A stretch of DNA of 64,000 nucleotides from Chlorella sorokiniana. Its lineage: Eukaryota; Chlorophyta; Trebouxiophyceae; Chlorellales; Chlorellaceae. Both the position numbers and the translations under genes were made by a program. The number at the start of each line of letters is the position of its first letter. Position 1 is the stretch's first letter. The notes under the pieces were generated by a model. That model had not been told where the DNA came from and made no database searches. It was given only the letters and a program-made list of their open reading frames with translations. The DNA lies in the NCBI GenBank assembly GCA_025917655.1, contig CP084615.1, positions 620,001-684,000 on the forward strand. The letters are read 5' to 3'. This document shows positions 22,731 to 35,500 of the stretch, in pieces.

Positions 22731-25700
22731 GCGGGGACTCGGGCGAAAAGGCGATGGGGTGGGAGCGAAGGCTGCCGGGGCCCGCCTCCTCCCCCACCTC
22801 GCCCGCCACGTCGGCGGCGGCAGCCTCGCCCGCGCCGCCCGCCCTCGCGGGCTGCCGCCGCCGACCAGAGGGCGGCGGCGGGTCCCACACTTCCAGCGCA
22901 GTGATCTTCTCCTCTGGCATGAACCCTGTGTAGCTCGCCAACAGCTCGCCTGCGCAAGAAGGGGGACAGCCGGAGCGGCCAGCCCCGTCATGTGGTCGTT
23001 GTTATGTTGAGATGAAGGCGGCTGCAGGCAGGGCTGTCTTGCAGAGAGGGAAGGCCAGCGGGCACAGCGGCATCCGGCATGGAAACTGCGGGCGACTGCG
23101 CTGCCAACCTGTGGCTGGGTCCAGAATCTGGATCGCTGCGGGGTCGCCCTCAGGCCCCTCCTCGTCAGCCGCCTTCCAGCCGTGCCGCGCGCGCAGCAGC
23201 TGCGACGTGCCAGCCACCGCCACCGCTCCGCTCGCGGCGTGCACGGCCAGCCGAGCCGGCTGCAGCTGCTGCGGCAGCGGCCAGCAGCGCGCTTCGGCCA
23301 GCTGCTGCGCTTCCAGGGAGACCATGCGCAGGCAGCCGTCCGCAGCGCCGCACAGCAGGAAGAGCTGCTGAGCTGGCGTCGCCGCCGCCGCCTCCCGCTG
23401 CCGCTGCTCCTGATGCTCCTGCTCCGCGGGCAGGGAGGCCAGCGACAGGCTGCTGCCACCTGCGCCGCCAGCGTCAAGCAGCAGCGCCGCCGCTGCCCGC
23501 ACACCCGCCAGCGTCAGCGGCTGGCATCGCACGCGGCCGCCGCCATCGCACGCGCCGTCGCCACTGCTGCCGCTGCTGCTGATGGGTGTGCCGGGCGGGC
23601 GATGGCGCAGCAGGGACACGCGGTCGCTCAGGGCGACCGCCGCCGGCTGCGCGCCGTAGGCTGCCGCCGCCGCCGGGCAGGGCTGCTGCGGCGGCAGCGG
23701 CAGCAGCACGACTGGCTGGTGGCCCAGCGAGACCGACAGCAGCTCCTCCTGCTGCTCCTCTGCGACCGTACTGCCGGTGCTTCCTGTACTGCCGCTGCCC
23801 CTCCAGCTGCACAGAAGCTGCACGATGCCGCCCGTGCGCAGGCCCACCACCACCCCCACCGCGCCGCCGTCGCTCCCACTGCTGCTGCTGCCACGCTCGG
23901 CCCCGCCGGCGGCTGCGGGCAGCAGCAGCAGGCTCTCCGGCGTCAGCAGCTCCCGCTGGAAGCTGCGGGGCGACAGCGGCGAGGCCGCCGCCGCCGCCGC
24001 CGCCGCAGCCGCCGCCGCCGCCGCGCTGGTGGCCGACAGATCCAGTCGCTGCAGGGGCAGCAGGGCTGCGGCTGGGGGCTGGCCCGGCTGCTGCGCCTGC
24101 CCCAGCTGCAGCTGGATCAGCAGCACGGAGGAGCTGTAAGTGCCCACAGCCAGCACCGCGGCACCCGGGCGCCCGGCAACGGCAGCAGGCCGCTGATGCA
24201 GGACGCTTCGCAGGCCAGGGGCAGCGCCGCCGCCTGAACCAGCTCCAAAACGTCGCCAGCCGCCCGCCCCGCGCCGCCGCCGCGAGCCGGCGCCGAAGGC
24301 AGCAGCACCACCAGCTGGCGACCGCCGCCGCCGGTGCAGAACAGCAGCAGCGCGGCGTCGGCCACCGCGGCGGCGCGACGCGGCCGCCCGGCGGCGGGCG
24401 CCACGCGTAGCGCGCGGCGGAGGCTGCCTCGGGCGCCCCGCTGCCGAACAGAACCACCCCTTGAGAGGTGACCTGAGCTGCCACGCAGCGGCCGTCCGCC
24501 GCCAGGTTCCCCGCTGCCAGCGTCTGTGCATCCGAGTGCAGGGCATACATCTCGGTGACATCCCGAAACACGCCGCCTGCAGACACAAGCAGCGGGATAC
24601 AAAGCAGAGCACGTGAGCAAGCAGCCAGGGTTGAGCGGATTGCTGTTTGGTTGTTTGGGGAGGCAGGGCATGGCATCGGGCGGCAGCCGGAAAAGGCGGA
24701 GGGGGAGCGGCAAAGGCCAGGTCAGAAAGCCACGCCTGCGCCTCACCCTGCGCGGCCAGCAGGCGGCTGCCGCCCACGTAGCCTAGCAGGGCCAGGCTGT
24801 GGTGGGGTCGGCGGCGCGGCGGCGCAGGCCCCACAGCCCGGTGAGGCCCTGCACGGCATCGACAGGCAGAGGCAGCGGCGGCAGGTCGGTCAGGGCTGGC
24901 CGGCTTCTGTTGGCCTGGCAAGAGCTGCGCAGCAGCCGTTGGGGTTGCGCCAGCGTCGACCAACACGCCCCGTCGGGCGGCTGCAGCAGAGGCAGGCGGG
25001 CGGGAATGCTGGCAGTGGAAAGTGATGGACAAGGCACGCACCTCGGCGGCGCCCGGCAGCTCAAAGGCCGCCTCCGGCTTGGGATCAGGATAGAGCACGC
25101 AGAGGCCGCCCCCAGGGCTGGCGCCGCCGCCCGTGGCGCGGCAGGCGGCGTAGAGCTGCGCCTGGCCGCCGCCCTCCAAGTCCGCCAGCTGGCAGTCGGC
25201 CAGCGCCGCCGCCGCGGGCAGTGTGCAGCAGCCGGCGCGGCCCGCGGGGCCCGCCTCCCAGCCAGGCGCCGCCTGCTGCGCCGCCAGAAGGTGAGCAGGC
25301 AGCAGCGGCTCGTAGGGTGCCGCGGCGACGGCGGCGCCCGGGGCCGCTGCAGCCGCTGCTTCGCTCGCCTCGCCAGCTGCTCTGCTGGAGGAGCGCAGCA
25401 GCTGCAGCCCGCCGCCGTCGGTGCAGGCGACCAGCAGGCCGCCAGGCAGCGCCGCCAGGCTGCGCACAGCCTGCGCCAGCCGCTGCTGCTCGGGGCAGCG
25501 CTGCGGCGACAGCACGTGCGGGGGCGGCGGCAGGGGGCGGCCGCCGCTGGCGGGGCCAGTCGGCACAGGCTGCCGTCCTCCAGAGCACATGCGAGCGCTG
25601 GCGGTGCAGGCGGAGCCCCTGCCGCAACGCCGGGCCCCACTTCCCAGCAGCAGGCGGTGATCATTGGAGGGCGGCTGGCCGTGCCGCCGCCCGAGGGGCT

Positions 25701-27135
25701 CAACTCCTCCGCTTCCGCTTCGTCCTCCTCCATGCCGGCAGGCGCTGCCTCTGAGCTGGCGCTGTCGGCATCCGCCTCCCGCATCTCCACCTCCCTGGCT
25801 GCTGCTGCTGCTGCTGCTGCAGCTGCGCTGCCAGTTGGCCCTCCTGCGGCAGCTCCTGCCATAATTCCATGGGCTCAGCCCCCCACCCCGCGCTGCAGCC
25901 GGCTCATCAACCGCCGACGCAGGGTGCGATGCCGGCGCCGCACGTGGGGATGGTGCTGCATCACCCGGCTGCTGCTGCGCATGCTGTGCCGGGCCGTCGC
26001 TGCCACGCAGAGGTCGCACGAACTCCACACCGCATTCTCGGAGCACCAACAGACTGCTGCCGGGCGCTGCAGCCCAGCCCGCAGCCCCCTGCATTGGCGG
26101 TGGCGGTACCAGCCCACGCGGCGGCCCCCGGCTGGCACCGCCCTGCAGCTTGTACTGCGCAACACGCTGCACGATGCACCGCTGCCCTGCTGCGCCCGCT
26201 GCCCCGACGCTGTACTGGGCCGCACTGAAGCTGCCCTCCGCAGCGACCTGGTGCAGCGCCGCCACGCAGAAAGGGTGGCCCGCTTGCCAGTCGGGTCCGC
26301 CAGCTGCCGTCGGCGCAAGCGTCTCCTCAAAGCACAGGCTCAGAACGTTGCTGCGCAGGGAAACTGGCTCCAGCATCTGGAAAGGAGGGCCCGCTCCTGC
26401 TGCCTGGCGCGCAGCGAGGCACAGCGTGCCGCCCACAGATGCTGCCGCCACCGCCCGGCCGCCCGGGTGCACCGCCAAGAGGCTGAGCGGGTCTCCAGGC
26501 TCGTCAGGCGGCAAGGCCAGCTGCTGTACGACCGTAAACCTGCAGCGATACGAGCCCCAAGTGCAGATTGAACGGGACGGGCAAGCGGGGTTTGGCGGCG
26601 AAGGTGCCAGGGGCCCGCGATGGGTAAAGCGGCAGGAGCTGGCAGAAGCGGCTGCGGCTGACCTGCAGCAGGCGGCATTGAAGCGCAGGATGGAGAGGTG
26701 GCCCGAGTTGGTGAGCAGCGCCAGACACTCCTGCTGTTGACGGAGCCAAGAGTGCACCGGAACAGGCGTCAGCAACAGACGGCGGCAAACTGCTGGCAGG
26801 ACTCGGGGGAACACTTCCGAGACAGCCGTTCCGATCTTACAAAAAAATCTGATTAGAGGTAGCACGCGCGGCTATACGGCGGCTCGCCTGTTGACCAAAC
26901 CCAGCCGCGGTTGGCAGGCGAGCCAGCCCGCGCACGGTGGCAAAGAGCGGCTGCTCGCAGACAACCTCCAGCTGCCCTTCGCCATCCTGCGGCCCTTCTT
27001 GTGCGATCAGCAGTTGTAGAGTGACGTCTGTAGCTGCCACGACCGCGGGGTGGGCGCCCGGCAGAAAGGCTCCCGCTTCGGGACATGGCAATATGCGCGA
27101 GAACGGCAAGCCGTTCGTGCCAAGAACGCACTCAT
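20897..27135 (-). CDS. DDB1/CPSF-A/SF3b130-superfamily beta-propeller protein
   Basis: Large scaffold of the family that includes DDB1, CPSF160 and SF3B3; the exact branch is unclear, and plant At3g11960-type CPSF-A proteins are a candidate. Seen on the minus strand: ATDVTLQLLIAQEG..VCEQPLFATVRGLARLP (propeller A start); LGHQPVVLLPLPP..VALSDRVSLL; GCLRMVSLEAQQLAEARCWPL; MPEEKITALEVWDPP; GRLLLLQLEV; RLFAAVGRRLVAYEW; and the C-terminal LDGDLLQQYLQLPPAQQR, matching the IDGDL..FL element of the family, then NNLVAQLLL and stop at 20897-20899. Long Ala/Gly/Pro/Ser inserts swell the protein. No ATG lies in frame with the first conserved block; ATG 27135 becomes in-frame if one base is missing nearby. 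More frame changes occur, for example near 25865. Possible roles are RNA processing or ubiquitin ligase scaffolding. Confidence 0.72.
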
Positions 27136-27511
27136 GGGGATCCGATCATCGCATAAAGGGCGCGTGCCGCTGAACACCACCCCTAGTGTCCATCAACCTT
27201 GCCGCCACGCTGACCTGGCCGGGCGGAGCGGCAGCGACCGTAATTCCCCTGGGCTCCAGGCATTTTGAACTCTGAGTAGGCCTGTTATCGGAGTGTGTGA
27301 CACACTAACTTACTATATCATGTGCCTGCCATACCAATCCAATCATTGCTGTTGCCAAGGTTGACGAGAAAGCAAGCACCGGGCAGCACCCAAACTCCAG
27401 TCTTCCATGTGCCCATGGCGGCTGGGGCGCTATTCCCTTCACAAGTCCAGCGTGAAAATCCGTCATTCCTGACGTTTGCAGGGGCAAGGCGTCATTATTC
27501 CCCAAGCTGCA
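27136..27511. promoter_or_regulatory. Divergent promoter region with short palindrome
   Basis: 376 bp between divergent starts, AT-richer than the flanks. A perfect 6-3-6 palindrome AGTGTG-TGA-CACACT lies at 27292-27306, near an ACTATAT-like stretch at about 27312. Regulatory meaning is inference. Confidence 0.35.
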
Positions 27512-29846
27512 ATGTTACATAGGCGGCACCGGCTCCTGCCTTGGACTGCAATTTTCTGTGCTGCTGCAGTTGCTGCGGTCTTGTTTGGGCGAGGGGCCAC
27601 TCCAGCTGTTCGACCCGCAGGCAGTGCATCCAGCGGCGGCGCCCGTCGCCGGCTGCAGCAGTCTGTGCTGCTGCCCTCTGCTCTAAGCGAGCCGGCTGGC
27701 GGCTTTTCGACTGAAGGGGCGGCCTCTCAGGGCCCCCAGCCGCAGCAGCAGCTGCCCCAGTTGGTTCTGCCCCAGCTGCCGCCACAGTCCACCAGCGTGG
27801 CAGTGGCTGTGCTTTCTGGTCTGGGTGAGCGCCATGAGTCTCATAATGTGGAACCTAACTGAATCTTTTGCGAATACATGCGAACACAAGTGCATCACTG
27901 CCTCTGCCAGCCCTGCAGGCGGGAGCGAGTTTGCTGCGAGAGCGCTGCCTGCGGAGCGTGAGCGGCGGCACACTGATGTGCATGCGTGCCCCTCCAGCTC
28001 CCCACCCTTGACAACAGTCACAACTTTCTTGCCTCTTTGCAAATTGTGCAGGAAACCTGAATGCCTTTTTGACGGGCGTGGACGCGGCGTACGCTGCAGG
28101 CGGCGTCGCGCCCGTCGCGGTTGCCATGTCAGCGGCTCTGCAGGCGGGGGCATCTACGGAGCTGGCAGCTGCCATCGGCGCCAGCACCGCGCTGCCGGGG
28201 CTGGCTCAGTCTGCGCTGGGCCGCATGCTTCAGCAGGGCTACGCCATTGGGCGTTGCCAACCTCATTGCACAGTGAGCTTGAGGGGGAGGGAGAGCCTGC
28301 AACTTAGAATACCTGTCCGCCCTGACCAGGGTAACTGGGGAAACTGTCGGCGCTGACCAGGCTTGCTACACCTTGATGGCGCTGCCCCAAAGGAACGACA
28401 CCCAGCAAGCTGCGGAAGCTGTCGCAGCCGCCTTCCTGCTTAATGGTGGCGGCGACCTGGCCCTGGCCGTGGCGAGGCAGCTGGGCGCCATGCTTGACTC
28501 GGTGGGGTGCACAGACACGCTCTCTGGCGTTCTGGAAGCGGCAGGGGAAGCTGCCATTGTTGAAGCTAAACAGGCGGGCATGCCAGGCATTCCCTCGTTT
28601 GGGCTGGCTGCAGCACAGCTGCCGTCCCTGGCGGCATGCTGGATGGTGGGTGGCAGGGCCCTCGCCCAGCAGACGCTCGCCGCTTTGTCTCCGACAATCG
28701 CCGCCGACTCTGGTGAGCAACGCGGCTTTGAGTGGCCTTCACGAGAATCAACATGCGCTGCGTGCATGCTTGCTGAGTATTTGGCAACATCCCCAGGTTG
28801 ACGCGCCCTTGTCATTCCTTCTCCCAAGACGCAGGGCCGCCTGCCTTGCCGCCCCTGCCAGAACCCCGCTCCAGCTTGCTTCTCAGCCTGGATTTCAGCC
28901 TGTTGGAAGCGCAGCCCGATCAAATCGCTGTGGTCCCGATGGGGGCCATCAACCCTTGGGAGCTCCAGCCGCCCTCGCAGGCAAGTTCATGAATGGGAGC
29001 GCGAAATTGGAGCAGCTGTCAGGCTCGTGGCTGCTCAGATCATGCCCTTTCTCATCTGCAGGCCCCTCTGCACCCCTCCGCGCCTTCAACGACCCAGCAT
29101 CCGTGCCGCAGCAGCCGTCGCTGCAGCCGCAGCCGCAGCGTCGCGCTGACGTGTTGCCAGCTGTGCTGAGCTTTGACTCTGGGACACAGCAGCAGGAGCA
29201 GGCCGCCGAGGACTTGCCTGCCCTGCCAACCACACAGCAATTGCAACACGAAGGAGATCCGCTGTCAGAGCAGGCCAGGCTTCCACCCGCTATCGAAACG
29301 GCAACGGCACCCATCAGGCTGCCACCACCCTTGGCTGAGGCTCCCCCAGCCGAGCAGGATGCAGCCACAGCTGTCAGGGCTGGCCAACTGCAAGCAGAGG
29401 AGGCAGCCCAAGGGGCGGCCTCCCCAGCACCCGAGGCAGAGCAGGTCAGCCGTCTGTCAGGGGCGCGCCTTCACAGCCAGCAAACTCTACGGGGCAGAGC
29501 GCGCAAGAACAAAAAGCCGCATGCACCGACAACGCTCCAGACCGGAGATTCACATGTGCCCAGCAGAGGCAGTTTGGTAAGTGCCAGGCTCTGTGGATGC
29601 TGCAGGGCGGCTGGTGCGCCAGGACGTGCGGACGGTGCCAGCTGCCTGCTGAGCCATGAGGTTGATCTGTCAGGCTGAGAGGCAACATTGCAACATGACT
29701 TGTTTGGTTCACGAGTTGCTGGGGAATTCCAGTTTCTTGGTGCAAGTGTTGCATGTTGTTCTTTACAGGCACTGCGACGTGGCAGCATGCAAAAATTCAC
29801 ATGCGCGAATGGGAGCGTTGGACGCTGCGGCAAAGACTGTCGCTAG
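27512..29846 (+). CDS. Ala-rich membrane-anchored or secreted protein, family member 1
   Basis: Uncharacterised. Seen: from ATG 27512 a basic tip then LPWTAIFCAAAVAAVLFG, a signal peptide or signal anchor; a Gln/Pro-rich linker; exon 2 after GG|GTGAGC with GNLNAFLTGVDAAYAAGG and an Ala-rich helical stretch; then AAEAVAAAFLLNGGGDLA, GAMLDSVGCTDTLSGVLEAA, PSLAACWMVGGRALAQQTL; and a long Gln/Pro/Glu/Ala-rich tail ending with basic RGRARKNKKPHAP. The SVGCT and CW(T)xVGG elements are shared with the convergent neighbour at 30122-32229, so the two are paralogues. A GTAAGT donor at about 29578 could join a last short exon ending at 29844-29846; otherwise the frame ends at 29678. Splice choices are uncertain. 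Confidence 0.6.
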
Positions 29847-30121
29847 TGGCATGTGCACTGGCATCAGAGAGAACCCGACGGCCCTGGGATTGTGGATTGA
29901 CTGGCAAGGAAAGTAGTAGCGAGGAATCATCCAGATGGCCCTCCCCGCTTCCCTCAACACAGGGCGTAAACCGAGTTGCATGCATGCAGCCTTCCAAAGG
30001 TCATCCAGCGGCACTTGTGCGGCTCAGCCCTGGGCGGTGGGGGCGGGGGCCTCGGCGCCAGAGGTGCCCGGGGGGCAGGCCGGTCTGCATCGGCGCCACG
30101 GCTCCAACAGGGGCCGCACCC

Positions 30122-32229
30122 TCAGCTGCACACAGGGCCCGCAACGAGACGGTCCAGCACTAAGGCAGGATTCAATATCACGCTGCGTCAGCTAGGCATT
30201 GAACTCCAGCAGGCACAGCATTGATTCGGTTGTCCAGCCAAAGCACACTTGCCTGTCTCACCAGCCGGCGCCTGGCTGACCACAATCACGGGCTGGATGG
30301 AAGCGAGGAGGGCGCCTGCAGTGTCGCCGCCCACGGTGGTCCAGCAGCCTGCAACGCCGGGCTGCTGAGCGACTGCAGCGTAGCCAAGGAGGGAAGGGGA
30401 GGGATTTCGTCAGCACACTGCCATCCCCCTGCAGTTTGGCTGTGCAATTCATCTACTACTGCATGGCTCGCCTCCAAGCAGCCAGCAGCAGCGCTCACTG
30501 GTGTAGGCAAAGGTCTGGCCGCGGCCGGCATAGGCAGGGTTGTCGCCGGTCACGAGGCCGCTGGCAGCGCGCAGGGAGTCTGCGGCGGAACAGGGGCCCA
30601 GCAGGGTTGTGAAATGGGCTGTGGCGGCGCCTACCGCCGACTGTCCAGCTTGCTGCAGTTGCACACTCCAGGTCCAGCGATATGCCACTCCTTCCTACAA
30701 CCGCCTGCGCACCCGCCAGGGGACCAGTGCAGCCCACAGACTGTACAATCTGGGAGAGCTCGCGCACTGTTGCCAGCGCGGGGCCGGCGCCGCCTGCCAG
30801 CGTGAAGGCGCCTGCCATTGCGTCGGCGGCCTGCTGCACGTTGCCGCGCCCAATCTGAACAGGGTGTAGTGAGTGGTGCGTTGGCAGGGGCACAGGGCCA
30901 GCCACTGACGACGTAAACAGGTGATGGGTGTAAGGGCACGAGAGGAAAGAAGCTCGACATGCCATCAAACACAAATGCGAAGTTTACCAAACCAATTTGG
31001 GAGGAAACACACAATCACAAACATGCTGGACGAGACATAAAAGGCAACTGAGCTGTTCAGGGGGCTGCATGGTGCAGAGTCGCGATGCGCCGCCTGCACA
31101 TCAGCCCCTCCCCCGCCCCAATTGGGTTCTAGCAGCAACAGGTGACCCACCTGATCGGCAACTGCTCGAGCCCAGGCGGCCTCCAACACACTAGCGATGT
31201 CGGATCGGCCAAAGGCGGTGGCCGTGGCGATGGCGTTCAGCAGGGCGGTGCCGTTGCCCTGCGGGGGGAGGGGGCGGGCAGCGGGGGCAGCTCGTCCTCG
31301 GAGACGAGGAGCCGCCTTGGACGCCACCACAGCGGGGCGAGCTCCGCAGAGCCGCTTGCAGGAGGGTGTATGAGGCAGGTGGCAATGCGCCGGAGCAACC
31401 CCAACGTGTAGCCTGCTGAGGAGTGCAGCCCCTTCAACCCAGCCGCACCCATACCCCACCTGGCCAATCGTGTCGGCAAAGCGCGGGCCACCGCGGTCTC
31501 ACCGCCGACCTGATTGGCGGAAGACACAGCATTGGCAAAGGAGTTTACGTTGCCTGTCGAAAGGGGAGCGAGGGGCAAACATTCAGCTGAACAACCGGCG
31601 TCCAGCCAGGTGCGCTGGGGGGAAAAGAACCCAATCGCAGCTGGTTCTGTGCAGGGCGCCGAGCGCGTGCATCCAAGGCTCACCGCCGATGGATGACAGC
31701 ACAGCCTGCACCTGGGCGGCAGCCTGGGGAGGCACAGGCGGCAGCAGGAACTGCACACGGGAAGGATGGGTGGGTGGATGGGGGTGGGGGTGGGCGCCTG
31801 AGGCACCTCCTGCTCGGTTGCCCCACAAGCTGGCGGCCCGTCTGCAACTGGCAACAAGGCTGGCGGCTGCATGGCGAGCTGCACCCGGCGGGCGGGCGGG
31901 CGGGCGGGCTGGCAGTCAGACCTGCGGGAATTGCTGCTGGGCTTGTTGCAGCAGTGTCCGCCCTGCAGGAGACGCAACGGAGCGCAGGTTCAGGTTGCTG
32001 GGCGAGCTTCCCAGCGATGGCGGAGGCGCGGGGAGTGGGAGGGGCACCGGCATCCCAGTCCAGGCCGTGCCGACTAATTCACAGCTCTTGGGCACCAGGC
32101 TTCGAGGATTCGGACAAAGATTGCTTCCAAGGTTGCGTGGGAAGCACTCCAAGGCAAGGCGCGCTGAGACCCACCTTGGGCGGAGACCACGAGCGCCAGG
32201 AGCGCAGCAGCAGCCAGGAAACGAGCCAT
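30122..32229 (-). CDS. Ala-rich secreted protein, family member 2
   Basis: Uncharacterised paralogue of the preceding gene. Seen: signal peptide MARFLAAAALLALVVSAQGG at ATG 32229; short exons each encoding a helical Ala-rich block: GRTLLQQAQQQFPQ, PPQAAAQVQAVLSSIGG, GNVNSFANAVSSANQVGG, GNGTALLNAIATATAFGR, GRGNVQQAADAMAGAFTLAG, LSQIVQSVGCTGPLAGA, AASGLVTGDNPAYAGRGQTF, then GVAGCWTTVGGDTAGALLA and SIQPVIVVSQAPA. The repeated G-N-x-x-x-x-x-N/A pattern suggests an internal repeat of about 30 residues per exon. A possible last exon reads VILNPALVLDRLVAGPVCS with stop at 30122-30124, but this junction is uncertain. An intron near 31750-31800 has a CCCA-rich tract before its acceptor on the coding strand. 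Probably extracellular. Confidence 0.6.
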
Positions 32230-32588
32230 GGTGATGGTGCTGGGGGTGTGCAGGTGGGGCAGTAAAGAACAAGGTGGATGGGGGGGGTTGTTAGGGAAAG
32301 GAGGAAAGAACGGTCCCTGCTGACGTTTGGGGACCTGCCCCCAAAACGGCTGCTGACTAACCAATACCTGCGGCAGGGCTGTCGCAGACTTGGAAACTGC
32401 CAGAAAGCAAAGGTGCCTCCTGCCTCCCCACTTGCTGCTGATTGAGTCCGTGCTTTGAATAAGCCTCCTGCGCCAGCTGCACTGGTTTGAGTGCTTGATT
32501 GACGCAACGATGATGCGGAAAATTAATGTGAAAGAATTCGACACAGCAATGCTGCACGGGTTCATGGAAAGTGGTGGGACGCAAGCGC
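32230..32588. other. Intergenic region
   Basis: 359 bp between the start of the secreted-family gene and the stop of the CBM20 gene, both on the minus strand. Should contain the secreted gene's promoter. No other signal recognised. Confidence 0.4.
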
Positions 32589-35500
32589 TCACAAGTGACG
32601 CTGCTGAAAAACTGCGCTACGCCGCTCAGCTGGCGGGCGCGCCTGATCCGCTGCTGGCGCCTCCGCTGCCGCCGCCGCCTTGCGAGGCCTGCCCCTGCGC
32701 GCCTTTACGGGTGGAGACTCCCCCTCCAGCCGCTCCGCTGCTTTGGCAGCGGCAGCGGCGACCTTGCTGGGGGCACGCCGGGCCTTCGGCACGCTGGCCG
32801 CAGCCACCGACGGCGCGGCTGCTGCTGCTGCCTCGCTGGCCTCCAGCGCACCACCCGCGCTGCTCGCCGCCTCTGCCGCCTGCCTGCGCGTCCGGCGTGC
32901 TCGCCCGGTTTGGGCCTGCTCTGCATCAGGCTCTGCATCGCTGCCAGCTGCCGCAGCAGCGCTGCCTGCGCGGGGCTTGCGCCCGCAGGATGGCTTTGCA
33001 GCCGGCGCCGCGAGATCCGCGGCCTCTGCTGAAGGCGTAGCAGCCGCAGCTTCCACAGCGGCAGGCCCCTCAGCCTGACCTGCATCGTCGGCTGGGGCTG
33101 GTGCCTTGCGGCCGGCGCGGCGCTTTCGCTGCTGTGGGTTGGGTGCCGCAGCTGCAAGAGCGTGCTGCTCCTGCTGCTCAAGCTGCTGCTGGTCCTCCTC
33201 CTCCTCCTCCTCCTCTTCCTCCGTCAAGGCCCTTGAGCTCAGCAGCCCCACCGCCTCGTGCAGCGTGGCGGTAGTGGCGGCCAGCTGCACAGGCGGAGCA
33301 GGCGGATAGGCGGGTTGAGTCGCTAGCAAAGGCATCGACCGCCATCAGCAGCCAGAGCTGGCAAGGGGCCCACTGGCGGCACATCCCATGCCTCTGGCCT
33401 GCCACACCATAACACACCCGCCTACACCCCACAGCGCCCCTTGCCGTGGGGTGGGCGCCGCAGTCGAAGGCCCCACCTGGGCCTGCAGCGCGGCATTGAG
33501 GGTTTTGGCCTGCGCGTGTGCCGCCGTCGCCGCCGCTCGCTCCGCCTGAGCCTCTGCCAGCTGCCCCTGCAGGCGGGCCAGCTGCTCTCGGCGGCCCGCG
33601 CCTCCTGCCCCTGCCCGCCGCCGCCGCCGCCGCTTCCTGCCGCCGCAGCTGCGCAAAGGCCTGGTCGGCGGCCAGGCGGGCGAGGGCGGCGTCCTGCAAG
33701 GAGGGGGAGGGGGCAGCAGGAGCACGCCGTTCAGCATGGCATGCCCTTTGGCCTAGGCCGCCTCCCTGCCTCCATCCATGCACACGCATGCTCCCTGCCT
33801 CCATCCCTGCACACGCATGCCGGCAGCCTGCCCCTGCCTGCAGCGTAAGCTGTCCTTCCCGGCCCCGCTGCGAGCCAGTGGCTGGGGACCACCCGGCCGA
33901 GCCGGCCACTCGCGGCGACCTCGGCCGGGGTGGTCCCCAGCCAAACGCTCGCAGTGGGGCCGGGAAGGACGGCTGATTCTGCAGGCAGGGGCAGGCTCGT
34001 CCCCGCACTGGCCCCTCATTGCTCGCGCCCGCCAGCCCCCCACCCACCTGCTGCGCCCCCGCCAGCTCCACCCTCGAGCGGCGCAGGTCAGTGCGCTGCG
34101 CCTCCAGCTGCGCATACAGATCGCCCGCCCAGGTCTGCAGGCGGTGGTCACGCGGCGCGGGCGCTGCGCCGCCCACCGCCAGCTTGGCGCCCGGCCCTGC
34201 GTACCTGCGTCAAGGTGGAGGGTGGACTCGCGCAGAGGGGCAGTCAGAGCGGCAGTACAGAGCACACCGGCGCTGCCAAGGCAGGCTGAGCGCGAGCGAG
34301 TGCGCTCCAGCCCCGCCCTATCCTCAGAAATCTCTTCAAGCCCACCACGCCTCCTCCGCCTCCTCTCTTTTCACGGCAAGTTTGCCTCGTTTGCTGTGCC
34401 AGGCGCGCGCCCGCCCACCCAGCCACTCACCCACCCGCCCACCCGCACCAGCTTCTTGCCTTTCTGCATCTCCTCCCCTCCCTCTCACATACACCACTTC
34501 TCTCCACACCCCGGAGTGCTCACCAGTCGTCATGCACAGCAATGCCGCCCGCCACGCCGCCCTCCGCCAGCCGCACCGCCAGCAGCGAGTTGTTTCCGTC
34601 CTGCCAGGCCATGACCTGGGTGGCTGAGGCGTCCAGCAGCACGTACTTGTACTCCGTGACAGAGCCTGCGGTACAGTTTGGGATGCAGTTCCAAGTTGGG
34701 CACCTGTGAACCGCACAGGCGTACGCATATGAGGTGTGAAAGGCGCCTGTGAGGGGTGGCATGGAGTGGGCGTGGCAGATTGAGGTACAGGATGGTAGGG
34801 GATGGCTTGGAGTGGGCATGGCAGATTGAGGTACAGGATGGTACGGGATGGCAGGAGCAGGAGCACCCCAGGCACGGCAATGGCCGCTGGCGGCAGCCTG
34901 CCAGGCACATGAGCACAGCTCAAAGCGTCGACGCGTGTGCCCGCCCCAAGCATCAAGCACACACACGCGCACCCGCAGGCATCTCCACAGTCGCTTGCCA
35001 CACGTCCCCCTCGCCCCACCGCAGCTCCGGAGCCCCCGCCAGGTTCCAGCTGCCTGCAGGCGGAGTGTCGGGAGCCAACGGCGGCAGCAGCAGAGTGAGG
35101 GCCCCGCCCCGCAGCTGTGCAGGCCCCGCAGCGGTGCAGGCCCTGCAGCTGGCCAGGGCTCCGGGCTTGGGGGAGCAAGGAAGCGCTGTGCGCGCTGAGC
35201 TCGCGCGGCGGAGCTCACCCAGCTGCTCGCAGGCGCCCACCACCTTCACCCGCTGCCCCATCTGCGCCCGCATGCGCAGCCGGAACTGCACGGACACGGG
35301 CTGCCGGCGCGCCATGGCCGCCGCGTATGCCGCCAGCGCCTCGGCGGCTTCACGGCTGCCGGCCGCCGCATCCAGCTGCCACTCGCCGAGGTCGGAAGCC
35401 TCGGCAGCGCCTGCCCCAGCCGGGATGCCGCCAGCAGGGAGCAGGAAGGGCGGCGCGACGCCGTTGGAAGCGCTGCTGACCCCGTTGCTCGCGTCGGGCT

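Noticed and set aside
24799-26571. Long open frame on the plus strand opposite the DDB1/CPSF-A-like gene
   Set aside because: It is the antisense of GC-rich coding sequence, has no recognisable motif, and many such shadows exist here because stop codons are rare at this GC content.
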